From DATAWZ01 sp036266975 (lineage in GTDB: Bacteria > Actinomycetota > Thermoleophilia > Solirubrobacterales > Solirubrobacteraceae), in NCBI GenBank assembly GCA_036266975.1, contig DATAWZ010000197.1:1-39383 (forward strand): 39,383 bases of DNA, read 5' to 3'. The position numbers were made by a program, and so were the translations under genes. This document shows, in pieces, positions 29,551 through 36,934 of the stretch. Within the stretch, counting starts at the first letter, position 1, and every line of letters begins with the position of its first letter. Under the pieces are notes generated by a model. It worked only from the letters and a program-made list of their open reading frames with translations. It had not been told where the DNA came from and did not search any database.

Positions 29551-30737
29551 CTGCGCAGCAACGGGGCGCTGGCAATCCCGCCCACGCCCGCGAGCGCCAC
29601 CGCCCACCCGGGGCCGATCGCTTGTCCCATCGCGCCGGCGAGGGCGAAGCCGATGCCCTGGAGGGCCATCAGCCCGCTCGAGTTCACGGCCATCACGCGC
29701 GCGAACAGCTGCGGCGGCGAGGCCTCGCGCACCCGCGCGTCGATGCCGAGCGCGTACATGCTCGACGTCCCCGACAGCACGAGCAGCGCGATCGCGACGG
29801 CGATCGGCGGGTTGGCGGCGAACGCGAGATAGGGCACGAACCCGGCCGCGGCGACGGGCGCCATCAGCCGGCGCTGCCCGCGCGGGCTCAGCAGACGTAC
29901 CGCGAGCAGGTCGCCGGAGATGATCCCCACCGGGAGCGCGACGAGCCACCAGCCGACGACCGCCGATGAGGCGTGGTGCTCCGCAACGTAGGCCGCGGCG
30001 AGCGCCTCGGGCGCGACAGAGAACAACGGCACGAACCAGCCTCCGAGCAGCAGCCGGCGCAGGTCGGGCAGGGCGAGGACCGCGCGCGCCCCGCGCAACG
30101 AATCGCGCAGGAGCGTGTGCACGCCGCGCACGCCGGTGATCGGGTGCTCGCCGATTCCCAGCCGCAGGGTGAGCGAGGCGAGGGCGAGCGCACCGGCGTT
30201 GACGAGCAGGGCGCCGTGGGTGCCGACCAGCAGCAGCAGGGCGCCGCCGGCGGCGTTGCCGATGATCTGGGAGAGCTGCGAGGAGATTCGCAGCAGCGAT
30301 CGGCCTGGCACGTAGCCCGCCGCGGAGAGCGTGCCGCGCGTGAGCGCACCGCGCGCGCCGCTGCTGATCGAGGCGAGGGTGCCGGTCGCGAGCAGCAGCG
30401 CGAAGAGCAGGGGCAGCGGGAGTCCGGGCAGTGCCATCGTCGCCACGACCAGGGCCGAGACGGCGTCGCAGCTCGCGGCGAGGGTGCGCGGCCGGACGCG
30501 GTCGACGAGGCCGGAGAACAGGCTGCCGCCGAGCACATAGGGCAGGAAGCCGAGTGCGAAGGTGAGCGAGGCGAGCAGCGGCGAGCCCGTGCGGCGGTAG
30601 ACGAGGACGGTGAGCGCCACGGCGGCGACGCTGAGGCCGCCGGTCTCCAGCAGCTGGGTGGCGAGCAGCACGCGAAACTCGCGCGAAACGAGCGCGTCGC
30701 GATAGCTCAGCCGGTCGGTGCGGACCACGGCGCTCAC
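29547..30737 (-). CDS. MFS transporter (EntS-like efflux type)
   Basis: About 396 residues with around 12 hydrophobic segments and the MFS loop LVDRVRPRTLAASCD between helices two and three. The family looks like drug or siderophore exporters (MFS with a YRDALVSREFRVLLATQ start). I take the GTG at 30737; another GTG at 30728 is in frame, and a long upstream extension was rejected. It is divergent from an ArsR-type regulator, with a 15-bp palindrome between them, so its substrate is probably the effector of that regulator. The substrate is unknown, and no direct link to the pca genes is seen. Confidence 0.9.
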   Translation of the reverse strand: MSAVVRTDRLSYRDALVSREFRVLLATQLLETGGLSVAAVALTVLVYRRTGSPLLASLTFALGFLPYVLGGSLFSGLVDRVRPRTLAASCDAVSALVVATMALPGLPLPLLFALLLATGTLASISSGARGALTRGTLSAAGYVPGRSLLRISSQLSQIIGNAAGGALLLLVGTHGALLVNAGALALASLTLRLGIGEHPITGVRGVHTLLRDSLRGARAVLALPDLRRLLLGGWFVPLFSVAPEALAAAYVAEHHASSAVVGWWLVALPVGIISGDLLAVRLLSPRGQRRLMAPVAAAGFVPYLAFAANPPIAVAIALLVLSGTSSMYALGIDARVREASPPQLFARVMAVNSSGLMALQGIGFALAGAMGQAIGPGWAVALAGVGGIASAPLLRS

Positions 30738-30767
30738 CCCGCCAGCGTCGCCGCGGATCGCGACACG

Positions 30768-30782
30768 CGCGAATGATTCGCG
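30768..30782. promoter_or_regulatory. Palindromic operator between the MFS gene and its ArsR-type regulator
   Basis: CGCGAAT-G-ATTCGCG is a perfect 15-bp palindrome. It lies where the -35 of the regulator's promoter should be and about 30 bases upstream of the MFS start, so one bound repressor could block both directions. Confidence 0.6.
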
Positions 30783-30790
30783 TGAGCACG

Positions 30791-30796
30791 TATCTT
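30791..30796 (+). promoter_or_regulatory. Probable leaderless -10 of the ArsR-type regulator gene
   Basis: TATCTT is followed by six bases (CGAGCC) and the ATG at 30803. It supports this ATG over the upstream in-frame start at 30773. Confidence 0.55.
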
Positions 30797-30802
30797 CGAG
30801 CC

Positions 30803-31783
30803 ATGACGCTGTTCGCCCTGGAGGGTCGCGATGAGGTGCTCGCGGTGCGCTTCGCGTGCTCGCCGGCATGGGAAACGCTCAACGCGGTGCGCACATTGGT
30901 CCATCGGCGCTCGCTCGCCTTCCACGAGCCCTGGCATGAGCTCGTGCGGCCGGGGCTCGCGCGCCTCGACCTCGCGCCACTGCTCGCGACGCAGCCCCAG
31001 CGCGGTTTCGTGCCCGACTTCCTCGCGCCGCCCCCGCGGGTGCCCTGGCCGCGGCTGCGCGACCAGCTCGCCGAGGCCCGCAGGACGCCGCCCACCCAGG
31101 TGGCCTACGAGCTCGAGCGCTGCCGCGAGACCGTCCGCGGCGAGCCCGAACGCGCACTGCTCACTGCGATGCTCGCCGACCCCGCGCGCGCCCGCGACCG
31201 GCTCGCGGCGCAGATGCAGCAGGCGTGGAGCGAGCTCGTCGCTCCGTTCTGGGTCCGGATCCGGGCGCTACTCGCAGCGGACATCGCCGAGCGCTCACGC
31301 GCGCTCGCCGAGCACGGCCTGCGGCGGGTGGTCGACGAGCTGCACCCGAACGTGGCGTGGACCGACCGCGGCGTCACCGTCAGCGACCGCGACGACGCGA
31401 TGGTGAGCACCGCCGAGCGCGGGCTGGTGCTGATGCCCAGCGCCTACCTGTGGCCGAACGTCGCGGCGATCCTCGAGCGCCTGTGGCAGCCCACGATCGC
31501 CTACCCCGCACGAGGAGTCGCCGAGCTCTGGCACACGCCCCCAAGGACACCCGAGGCGCTCGCCCGGCTGCTCGGCCGCACGCGCGCACTCGTCCTGGCG
31601 AGCCTCGAGCGCCCGTACTCGACGACCGCCCTGGCGGAGCTGCTGGAGCTCAGCCCGGCCGGCACCTCGCGCCACCTGCTCGCGCTGCGCGACGCCGGCC
31701 TCATCGCCCCCGCCCGGCACGGCCACGAGGTCCGCTACCGCCGCACGCGCCTCGGCGCCGCGCTGGTCGACGCGGCTGCCTGA
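30803..31783 (+). CDS. ArsR-type winged-helix regulator with large N-terminal sensor domain
   Basis: 326 residues. The C-terminal 80 or so residues are a winged helix of ArsR type (ALAELLELSPAGTSRHLLALRDAGLIAPARHGHEVRYRRT). The remaining 240 residues look like the DUF5937-type domain found in actinobacterial regulators of this layout; I recall this assignment and could not test it. No metal-binding cysteine motif is visible, so it is not a metal sensor of the classic kind. The ATG at 30803 is chosen for the -10 element six bases upstream. It is divergent from an MFS exporter across a palindromic operator. The stop is followed by the 12-bp palindrome CCGGGCGCCCGG (31784-31795), possibly part of a terminator. 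Confidence 0.88.
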   Translation: MTLFALEGRDEVLAVRFACSPAWETLNAVRTLVHRRSLAFHEPWHELVRPGLARLDLAPLLATQPQRGFVPDFLAPPPRVPWPRLRDQLAEARRTPPTQVAYELERCRETVRGEPERALLTAMLADPARARDRLAAQMQQAWSELVAPFWVRIRALLAADIAERSRALAEHGLRRVVDELHPNVAWTDRGVTVSDRDDAMVSTAERGLVLMPSAYLWPNVAAILERLWQPTIAYPARGVAELWHTPPRTPEALARLLGRTRALVLASLERPYSTTALAELLELSPAGTSRHLLALRDAGLIAPARHGHEVRYRRTRLGAALVDAAA

Positions 31784-31807
31784 CCGGGCGCCCGGCCCGA
31801 GCTCTGG

Positions 31808-32188
31808 CTACAGGGCTCCCTCCTGCGCGAGCACGCGCCGGGCGACGGCGAAGGCGGCGTTGGCCGCCGGCACGCCGGCGTAGACCGCGGTGTGCAGCAG
31901 CACCTCGCGGATCTCATGGGCGTCCAGGCCGTTTCTGAGCGCGCCGCGAACGTGCAGGGCAAGCTCGTTCTCGCGTCCCTGGGCGGCCAGCAGCGCGAGC
32001 GTGATGCAGCTGCGCGTACGGCGGTCCAGGCCCTCACGCGTCCAAACGCCGCCCCAGGCGTAGCGGGTGATCAGATCCTGCAGCGGTGCGGTGAACTCGT
32101 CGGCGCTCGCCTGGGCGCGGTCGACGTGGGCGTCGCCGAGCACGGCGCGGCGGACCGCCAGGCCGGCGTCGTAGGTGGGGTCGGTCAT
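31808..32188 (-). CDS. pcaC: 4-Carboxymuconolactone decarboxylase
   Basis: 126-residue CMD/AhpD-fold enzyme that decarboxylates gamma-carboxymuconolactone to beta-ketoadipate enol-lactone. Typical parts are YDAGLAVRRAVLGDAHVDRA, the WGGVWTREGLDRRTRSCITLALLAAQGRENELALHVRGA stretch and EIREVLLHTAVYAGVPAANAAF. There is no fused PcaD hydrolase domain, unlike PcaL fusions of some actinobacteria. The ATG at 32188 overlaps the pcaB stop (ATGA) and has GGAG upstream. It ends 24 bases from the convergent regulator gene. Confidence 0.95.
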   Translation of the reverse strand: MTDPTYDAGLAVRRAVLGDAHVDRAQASADEFTAPLQDLITRYAWGGVWTREGLDRRTRSCITLALLAAQGRENELALHVRGALRNGLDAHEIREVLLHTAVYAGVPAANAAFAVARRVLAQEGAL

Positions 32189-33354
32189 CTCGCTCCTGTG
32201 GAGGTCGTGGTGTGCGCGGCCAGCGCGCGGTCGATCAGCTCGCCGGCCGCTCCGAGGTGGCGCTCGTGCTCGCGCGCCTCGGGCACCCCGGCGGCCGCGA
32301 GTCGTTCGAGGTTCTCGCGCATCCGGGCCGCATCGACGTCCAGTTCCTCGAGCAGCTCGCGGGCCCAGGCGGCGGCCGAGCCGGTGAGCGCGAGCAGGTC
32401 GGTGAGCGTCCCCCACTCGGCCTGCCAGGCGCCCGCCGCGCGCTCGTGCTCCTGCTCCATGCAGGCGAGCAGCGTGGCCACCAGGCCGGGGACGCGCCGG
32501 GTGCAGGCGAGGATGGAGACCGACGCGACCGGGTTGTGCTTGTGGGCCATCGCCGAGGACCCGCCGCGCCCGGGCGGGCCGCCCTCGCGCAGCTCGCCGA
32601 CCTCGTCCTGGGCGAGCAGGGTCACATCGCGCGCGATCTTGCCCAGCACGCCGGCGAGCGCGCCCAGCGCGCCGGCGAGGTTCGCCGGCGCGACGCGGAT
32701 CGTGGCCCACGGGATCGTCGGCTCGGCCAGGCCGAGCTCCTCGGCGACGAGTGCGGCGATCGTGGGGCCACGGGTGCCGGCCGGGCCGCCCATCTGGACG
32801 GCGAGCTCGCCCTCGCGCACGAACGCGAGCCGCGCGAGGGCCCTGTCGATGCCCACGAGCCAGCCCGCGGCCCGCAGCCCGAACGAGGTCGGCAGCGCGC
32901 CCTGCAGCAGCGTGCGGCCGGTCATCGGCGTGTCGCGGTGCTCGACGGCCAGCCGCGCGGCCGCGCGCGCCGCCGCGGCCGCGTCGGGGATGGACACGTC
33001 GAGCGCGCGGCGGGCGAGCAGCATCGCCGCGGTGTCGAGGATGTCCTGGCTGGTGGCGCCGAGGTGGACCAGCGGGGCGAGCGCCTCGCCGACGGCCTTG
33101 CGCAGCGCGGCGACGAGCGCCACGACCGGCTGCGCGTGTTCGGCGCCAGCGGCGGTGAGGGCCCTGAGGTCGAAGCGCTCGGCCTGGCACTCGGCGGCGA
33201 TCGCCTCGGCGGCGTGAGGCTCGATCAACCCCTCGGCGGCGCAGGCGCGAGCGAGCGCGGCCTCGACGTCGAGCATCGCCTGGAGCCAGGCCGCCGCGGA
33301 GACCTGCTGGCCGACTGCGCCGCTCGCGTAGATCGCGTCGAAGATGGGCGTCAG
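32185..33354 (-). CDS. pcaB: 3-Carboxy-cis,cis-muconate cycloisomerase (start codon uncertain)
   Basis: Fumarase/aspartase-superfamily enzyme that lactonises 3-carboxymuconate. About 389 residues with family segments LQAMLDVEAALARACAAEGLI, HLGATSQDILDTA, MTGRTLLQGALPTSFG and the signature GGSSAMAHKHNPVAS. The N-terminus is odd. The conserved part starts at LTPIFDAIYASG, but no ATG or GTG lies in frame there. A CTG at 33352-33354, used for the end given here, and a TTG at 33456, which would add about 34 non-conserved residues, are the available codons. A -10-like TAGACT ends seven bases before an in-frame ATC at 33343-33345, the leaderless spacing seen at other genes. Overlaps pcaC by four bases. 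Confidence 0.93.
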   Translation of the reverse strand: MTPIFDAIYASGAVGQQVSAAAWLQAMLDVEAALARACAAEGLIEPHAAEAIAAECQAERFDLRALTAAGAEHAQPVVALVAALRKAVGEALAPLVHLGATSQDILDTAAMLLARRALDVSIPDAAAAARAAARLAVEHRDTPMTGRTLLQGALPTSFGLRAAGWLVGIDRALARLAFVREGELAVQMGGPAGTRGPTIAALVAEELGLAEPTIPWATIRVAPANLAGALGALAGVLGKIARDVTLLAQDEVGELREGGPPGRGGSSAMAHKHNPVASVSILACTRRVPGLVATLLACMEQEHERAAGAWQAEWGTLTDLLALTGSAAAWARELLEELDVDAARMRENLERLAAAGVPEAREHERHLGAAGELIDRALAAHTTTSTGAR

Positions 33355-33358
33355 TCTA
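33353..33358 (-). promoter_or_regulatory. Possible -10 element at the pcaB start
   Basis: TAGACT on the minus strand, seven bases before ATC TTC GAC in the pcaB frame. If functional it would give a leaderless message beginning at or near a non-standard ATC codon. Confidence 0.35.
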
Positions 33359-33438
33359 GGCGCGCTGGGCGCGGCCGGTTCCAGCGCCGGCGTGACGGTT
33401 GATCGCTCACCCCGCGTATACAGGGATTGGTCGTCACG

Positions 33439-33611
33439 CGTGTCGCCGCCCGCCAATGTCGCGGCTCGCGCTACTCGCGACCTCGTGCCCGCGACCCGTG
33501 TGCCGCCAGCCGCCTATCGCGCGGCTCACGACGCACGCGACGCCCCCGGCCCCCGCCTCACTCGCGACGATTGTGCCGCCAGCCGCCAATAGCGCGGCTC
33601 ACGACACACGC
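33439..33611. repeat. Three imperfect ~40-bp direct repeats in a non-coding stretch
   Basis: The stretch 33355-33684 has no gene I can support. It holds three related copies at 33439-33480, 33499-33540 and 33571-33611. The last two share GTGCCGCCAGCCGCC, then AT, then GCGCGGCTCACGAC and CACGC; the first is more diverged (TCGCCGCCCGCCAATGTC, GCGGCTCGCG). Spacings are 60 and 72 bases. Open frames through it are low-complexity and unlike any family. Function unknown; regulatory DNA upstream of gntR and pcaB is possible. Confidence 0.65.
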
Positions 33612-33626
33612 CACCCGTAGCGCGAG

Positions 33627-33635
33627 AATGCATCA
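33627..33635. promoter_or_regulatory. Candidate GntR site, distal
   Basis: AATGCATCA, containing the palindrome ATGCAT, is repeated exactly on the minus strand at 38773-38781 in the hydroxylase promoter. It lies about 50 bases upstream of the gntR start. Confidence 0.35.
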
Positions 33636-33670
33636 CGCACCATGTCGTGAAAGCCCCACCGATACGCGGT

Positions 33671-33679
33671 GCATAATGC
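33671..33679. promoter_or_regulatory. gntR promoter with overlapping palindrome
   Basis: GCAT-A-ATGC is a nine-base palindrome that contains CATAAT, a good -10, at 33672-33677. CATAAT lies seven bases from a GTG at 33685. A protein bound to the palindrome would block the -10, so autorepression is likely. The sequence ATAATGC is shared with the hydroxylase promoter at 38777-38783. Confidence 0.45.
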
Positions 33680-33684
33680 CTCGC

Positions 33685-34362
33685 GTGGATACGTTCCCTC
33701 CCGTGCAGCGCCCTAGCCGGGCGACGCACGCACAGACGATCGCCGACGAGCTGCGCCGCCTGATCCGCTCGGGCGAGCTGCCGGCGGGCACCCATCTGCG
33801 TCAGCTCGAGGTGGCCCGGAGCTTCGCGGTCAGCATCACCCCGGTGCGCGAGGCGTTCACCGCGCTCGCGCGCGAGGGCTTCGTGCGCCAGGACGCCCAC
33901 CGGGGCGTCGTCGTGTTCGTCCCCTCCGTCGCCGACCTGCGCGAGAACTACGAGATCCGCATCGCCCTGGAGCCGCTGGCCACCGAGCTCGCCGCCACCC
34001 AGATCACCGACGCCCAGCTCGCCGAGCTCGAGGCGCTGGTCGCCGAGATGCGTGTCGCGATCCGCAAGGACCTGCCGCGCTACGCGTCCGAGCTCAACCC
34101 CACCTTTCACGCGCTGATCTACCGGGCCGCCCTGCGGCCGCGGCTGGCGGAGATCATCGAGCAGCTGCGCGACGCGAGCGCGGCCTACCTGCAGCTGCTC
34201 GTGCTCAAGCCGCAGCCCGCCCGCTACCTGAACTCCGCCCATCGCGAGCACGAGGAGATCCTCGCCGCGCTGGGCGCGCACGCTCGCGAGCGCGCCGCGG
34301 AGGCGATGCGGCTGCACCTCGAGCACAACCGCGACCAGATTCTCGCCTCGCTACCCGGGTAG
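33685..34362 (+). CDS. GntR-family regulator, FCD (FadR) subfamily
   Basis: About 225 residues. The N-terminal winged helix reads TIADELRRLIRSGELPAGTHLRQLEVARSFAVSITPVREAFTALAREGFV, and the C-terminal FCD domain includes the metal-site-like ENYEIRIALEPLATELAA, HALIYRAALRPRL and SAHREHEEILAAL. FCD regulators usually sense small carboxylates through a bound metal. Start is GTG at 33685 because the upstream ATG at 33676 overlaps the probable -10 element. It is convergent with the VOC dioxygenase gene and overlaps it by 12 bases. Shared promoter motifs suggest that it represses itself and the hydroxylase operon that begins at 38728. Confidence 0.92.
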   Translation: MDTFPPVQRPSRATHAQTIADELRRLIRSGELPAGTHLRQLEVARSFAVSITPVREAFTALAREGFVRQDAHRGVVVFVPSVADLRENYEIRIALEPLATELAATQITDAQLAELEALVAEMRVAIRKDLPRYASELNPTFHALIYRAALRPRLAEIIEQLRDASAAYLQLLVLKPQPARYLNSAHREHEEILAALGAHARERAAEAMRLHLEHNRDQILASLPG

Positions 34363-34959
34363 CGGCAAGCGCAGGTCGAACGCGCCGGTCGGCGGCCACT
34401 CGCCGGCGTAGGCGCGCTCGTGGATCTCCTGCGGCGTGGCGCCTGCGCGCCGCGCGGCGACGATCGCGTCGGGGTCGACGGGCTTGCCGATCGGGTCCTC
34501 GGCGAAGCGCGGGTCGGTGCGGATGAACTCCGTCGACTGCGCCCAGTCCCCGTAGTTGTCGACCTGCAGCTCGACGCAGTTCTCGTCCGGGTCGGCGTAG
34601 TAGAAGGAGGTGGTCAGGCCGTGGTCCAGACAGCCGCACGGCACGATCCCGCCCCCCTTCAGACGCAGGTAGGTGGCGAGCAGGTCGTCGAGCGTGGCGA
34701 ACTCGAACGCCGAGTGGTGCATGCCGGTGTGGTGCAGCTTGCCCTCGTCGTCCTTGAAATCTGGCAGCGAGATCAGCGCGATGCGGTGGTTGGCGTCGTC
34801 GTTGGTCAGGAAGGCGCCCCCCGGGAACTGGAAATTGGGGGTCATCCCGAGCACCTGCCCGTACCAGTCGATCAGCTCTCCCAGCCGCAGGGTCTTCAGG
34901 TTGACGTGGTGCAGCGCCGCGCGCCGCGGGCGCCCCTCGTCGAGGTCGACCCCGCTCAT
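34351..34959 (-). CDS. VOC-family extradiol dioxygenase (catechol 2,3-dioxygenase-like)
   Basis: 202-residue vicinal oxygen chelate protein. Likely iron ligands are His in ALHHVNL, His in GMHHSAFEF and Glu in NCVELQVDN, the two-His-one-Glu set of extradiol dioxygenases. It is shorter than two-domain BphC/XylE enzymes (about 290-310), so it is probably a type with one catalytic VOC pair and a short tail. It is the last gene of the hydroxylase operon, and its ATG overlaps the MetE-like stop (ATGA). It would cleave the catechol formed by the TfdB-like hydroxylase; the FAH-family enzyme could then act on the product. Confidence 0.9.
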   Translation of the reverse strand: MSGVDLDEGRPRRAALHHVNLKTLRLGELIDWYGQVLGMTPNFQFPGGAFLTNDDANHRIALISLPDFKDDEGKLHHTGMHHSAFEFATLDDLLATYLRLKGGGIVPCGCLDHGLTTSFYYADPDENCVELQVDNYGDWAQSTEFIRTDPRFAEDPIGKPVDPDAIVAARRAGATPQEIHERAYAGEWPPTGAFDLRLPLPG

Positions 34960-36044
34960 GCCCGGCTCCCGGCCGCGAGCCGCTCGGCGCCGTCGCGGAT
35001 CTCCGTCAGCAGCTCGCGCACGCGCGCGGGCTCCTCGCGGCCGTAGCCGCAGTAGTGCGCGAGCCCGAACTGTGGCAGGTGCTCGCGCGCCATCTGCGCC
35101 CGGCGCATCAGCGCGTCGAGCCCGTCGCTGAGCTCGATCCCGAGGAACACCTTCGTGTCGCCGATGTCGAGGTCGGCGAGCGGGCGGAAGTAGTCCGGGG
35201 CGGGGTCGGGCATCGACGGCAGGTGCACGAAGTCGACGCGGTGCGGCGTGTTGGCCACCAGCGCGCCGGCCAGGCGCACGCACAGCCCGATGTCGAGCAC
35301 CCGGCCGATCGGCCAGCCTCCCCACGTGCCGAAGCAGATGTGATACCCGAGCATCACCTCGTCGGGGATCCCCTGCGACAGCGGCGCCACGTACTCGCGG
35401 TTGGTGTAACGCTCGAACCTCGCCTCGGGCGTGTCGCCGGGCGCCGGCGGCCAGATCGCGTCGAACGCGCCGATGCAGTGCAGCACCTCCGAGCAGTAGT
35501 CCCACTGGATCACGAGGTCGTCGGCGGGCACGTGCTCGAGGATCTCGCGGATCATCCGCTGCACGCTCGTCTCGTACGCGCGGGTGACGATCTCGCGGTC
35601 GGCGGGCTCGGGGAAGAAGATGTCGGTCGCGTCCGACGTGAACGGAATGGACACCTGGAAGCGCACGCCCTCCGGGATCACGCCCTCCGAGCGCAGCCGC
35701 GTGAACACCGCGTAGCTGCGAATCGCCTCGGGCCCGAAATGCAGCTCGAAGCTCGTCTCGGTCACCCCGGGTCGCAGCCGGAACGTCGCGAACGCGTCCA
35801 GGAGGTCCGGCCCGTGGTGGTCCGGGCTCTTGACGTCCTCGGGCGCGACGACGTGCACCGGCTCGAGGTCGGGGCACTTCTCGTAGGACATGTGGGGAAG
35901 CGCCCCGATCCACGTCGAGCGCAGGCCGATCTCGCCGTCAGGCACCGCTAACACACGATCGCCGACGGTGGTCCCGCAGGTGCGCATCACCTCCTCGACC
36001 GTGTCGAACGGCACGCTGCCCACAAGCAGCACATCACCAATCAC
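34956..36044 (-). CDS. MetE/UROD-like TIM-barrel protein, possible zinc methyltransferase
   Basis: 362 residues. I recognise it only at superfamily level. It has three residues that fit the MetE zinc site: His and Cys in GYHICFGTW and Cys in LAHYCGYGRE. A WDYCSEVLHC segment adds cysteines. It is distinct from the MetE-like protein at 28423 and is not a full methionine synthase. The start is GTG at 36044, after GGGAGG, overlapping the FAH-family stop (GTGA). It is embedded between the FAH-family gene and the dioxygenase, so it should act in the same pathway. A demethylation or methyl transfer on the aromatic substrate is conceivable but unproven. Confidence 0.8.
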   Translation of the reverse strand: MIGDVLLVGSVPFDTVEEVMRTCGTTVGDRVLAVPDGEIGLRSTWIGALPHMSYEKCPDLEPVHVVAPEDVKSPDHHGPDLLDAFATFRLRPGVTETSFELHFGPEAIRSYAVFTRLRSEGVIPEGVRFQVSIPFTSDATDIFFPEPADREIVTRAYETSVQRMIREILEHVPADDLVIQWDYCSEVLHCIGAFDAIWPPAPGDTPEARFERYTNREYVAPLSQGIPDEVMLGYHICFGTWGGWPIGRVLDIGLCVRLAGALVANTPHRVDFVHLPSMPDPAPDYFRPLADLDIGDTKVFLGIELSDGLDALMRRAQMAREHLPQFGLAHYCGYGREEPARVRELLTEIRDGAERLAAGSRA

Positions 36045-36928
36045 GCCGCACCTCCCGATGGTTCGTCGATCACCGTGTTCTCGATCGCGCCGATCCCCTG
36101 CACCTCGATCCGCACGACGTCGCCGACGCGCAGGAAGCGGCCGGTCGGCGTCCCGATGCCCGCCGGCGTGCCGGTGGCGATCACGTCGCCCGGCTCGAGC
36201 GTGCACACCTGCGAGATCCTCGACACCAGCCGCGCCGGCGAGAGGATCATCGCCCCGGTCGAGCCGTCCTGGCGCAGCTCGCCGTTGACCCACGTGCGGA
36301 TCGACAGACCATCCGGGTCCAGCGCGTCGGCGGTCACCAGCCACGGCCCGAGCGGGCCGTGGGTGTCGAAGCTCTTGCCCGGCCACATGGTCGGCGTGTC
36401 GAGCTGCCACTCCCGCACCGAGACGTCGTTGCAGACGCAGTAGGCGGCGATCGCCTCGGCGGCCTGCCGCTCGCTCGCCCGCCGCGCGCGGCGGCCGATG
36501 ACGAGCGCGAGCTCACCCTCGTAGTCGAGCATGCGCGCGTCACGGGGCAGCCACACCGGGTCGAACGGGCCGGCGATGCACGTCGTCTGCTTGTTGAACA
36601 CGGTCGGCAGCGTCGGGTCCGGGTGGGCCAGACGGGTGTAGCGGATCGACTCGTACATCGGCTCGAGCTCGGGCAGCTTCGGCGTCTCGGCCGCGTGGTC
36701 GGCGAAGTTGAACCCGACGGCGAGGAACTTCCCCGGACGCTCGACCGGCGCGAGCAGGCTCGCCGACTCGAGCGGGACCCGCGAACCCTGGAGCGCGCGC
36801 CGCTCGCGCTCGGGGGGCGACGCGGCGAGCAGCTCCAGGACGCCGGTGCCGTCGAGGTCGACGAGCTCCTCGCCGTCGAGAACCCCGACGCGGACCTCGT
36901 CGCCGCTTCGGTGGCGCGCGACCCGCAT
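36041..36928 (-). CDS. Fumarylacetoacetate hydrolase (FAH) family protein
   Basis: 295 residues. The FAH core has the metal-binding acid set in MLDYEGELALVIGRRARR and NDVSVRE, and the later GKSFDTHGPLGPWLVTADAL, GDVIATGTPAGIG and FLRVGDVVRIEVQGIGAIENTV. Such enzymes hydrolyse, hydrate, decarboxylate or isomerise 2-keto acids from meta-cleavage pathways. The ATG at 36928 is six bases after the hydroxylase stop, and the stop overlaps the next start. Position between a phenol hydroxylase and an extradiol dioxygenase supports a role in processing the ring-cleavage product. The exact reaction cannot be assigned. Confidence 0.92.
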   Translation of the reverse strand: MRVARHRSGDEVRVGVLDGEELVDLDGTGVLELLAASPPERERRALQGSRVPLESASLLAPVERPGKFLAVGFNFADHAAETPKLPELEPMYESIRYTRLAHPDPTLPTVFNKQTTCIAGPFDPVWLPRDARMLDYEGELALVIGRRARRASERQAAEAIAAYCVCNDVSVREWQLDTPTMWPGKSFDTHGPLGPWLVTADALDPDGLSIRTWVNGELRQDGSTGAMILSPARLVSRISQVCTLEPGDVIATGTPAGIGTPTGRFLRVGDVVRIEVQGIGAIENTVIDEPSGGAA

Positions 36929-36934
36929 CGCCGC

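Noticed and set aside
27808..31095. A 1095-codon minus-strand open frame across pcaG, the MetE-like gene, MFS and the regulator
   Set aside because: It spans four supported genes, including genes on both strands, and is Arg/Ala-rich without motifs.
31784..31795. CCGGGCGCCCGG as a stand-alone terminator
   Set aside because: It is a short palindrome without a loop or U-tract; in DNA of this GC content such sequences are expected by chance.
33439..33611. A CRISPR array
   Set aside because: Only three diverged units with unequal spacing are present, repeats are not near-identical, and no cas gene is nearby.
34956..36044. A complete methionine synthase (metE)
   Set aside because: The protein is about half the length of MetE and lacks its N-terminal domain; only the zinc-site pattern and barrel character fit.
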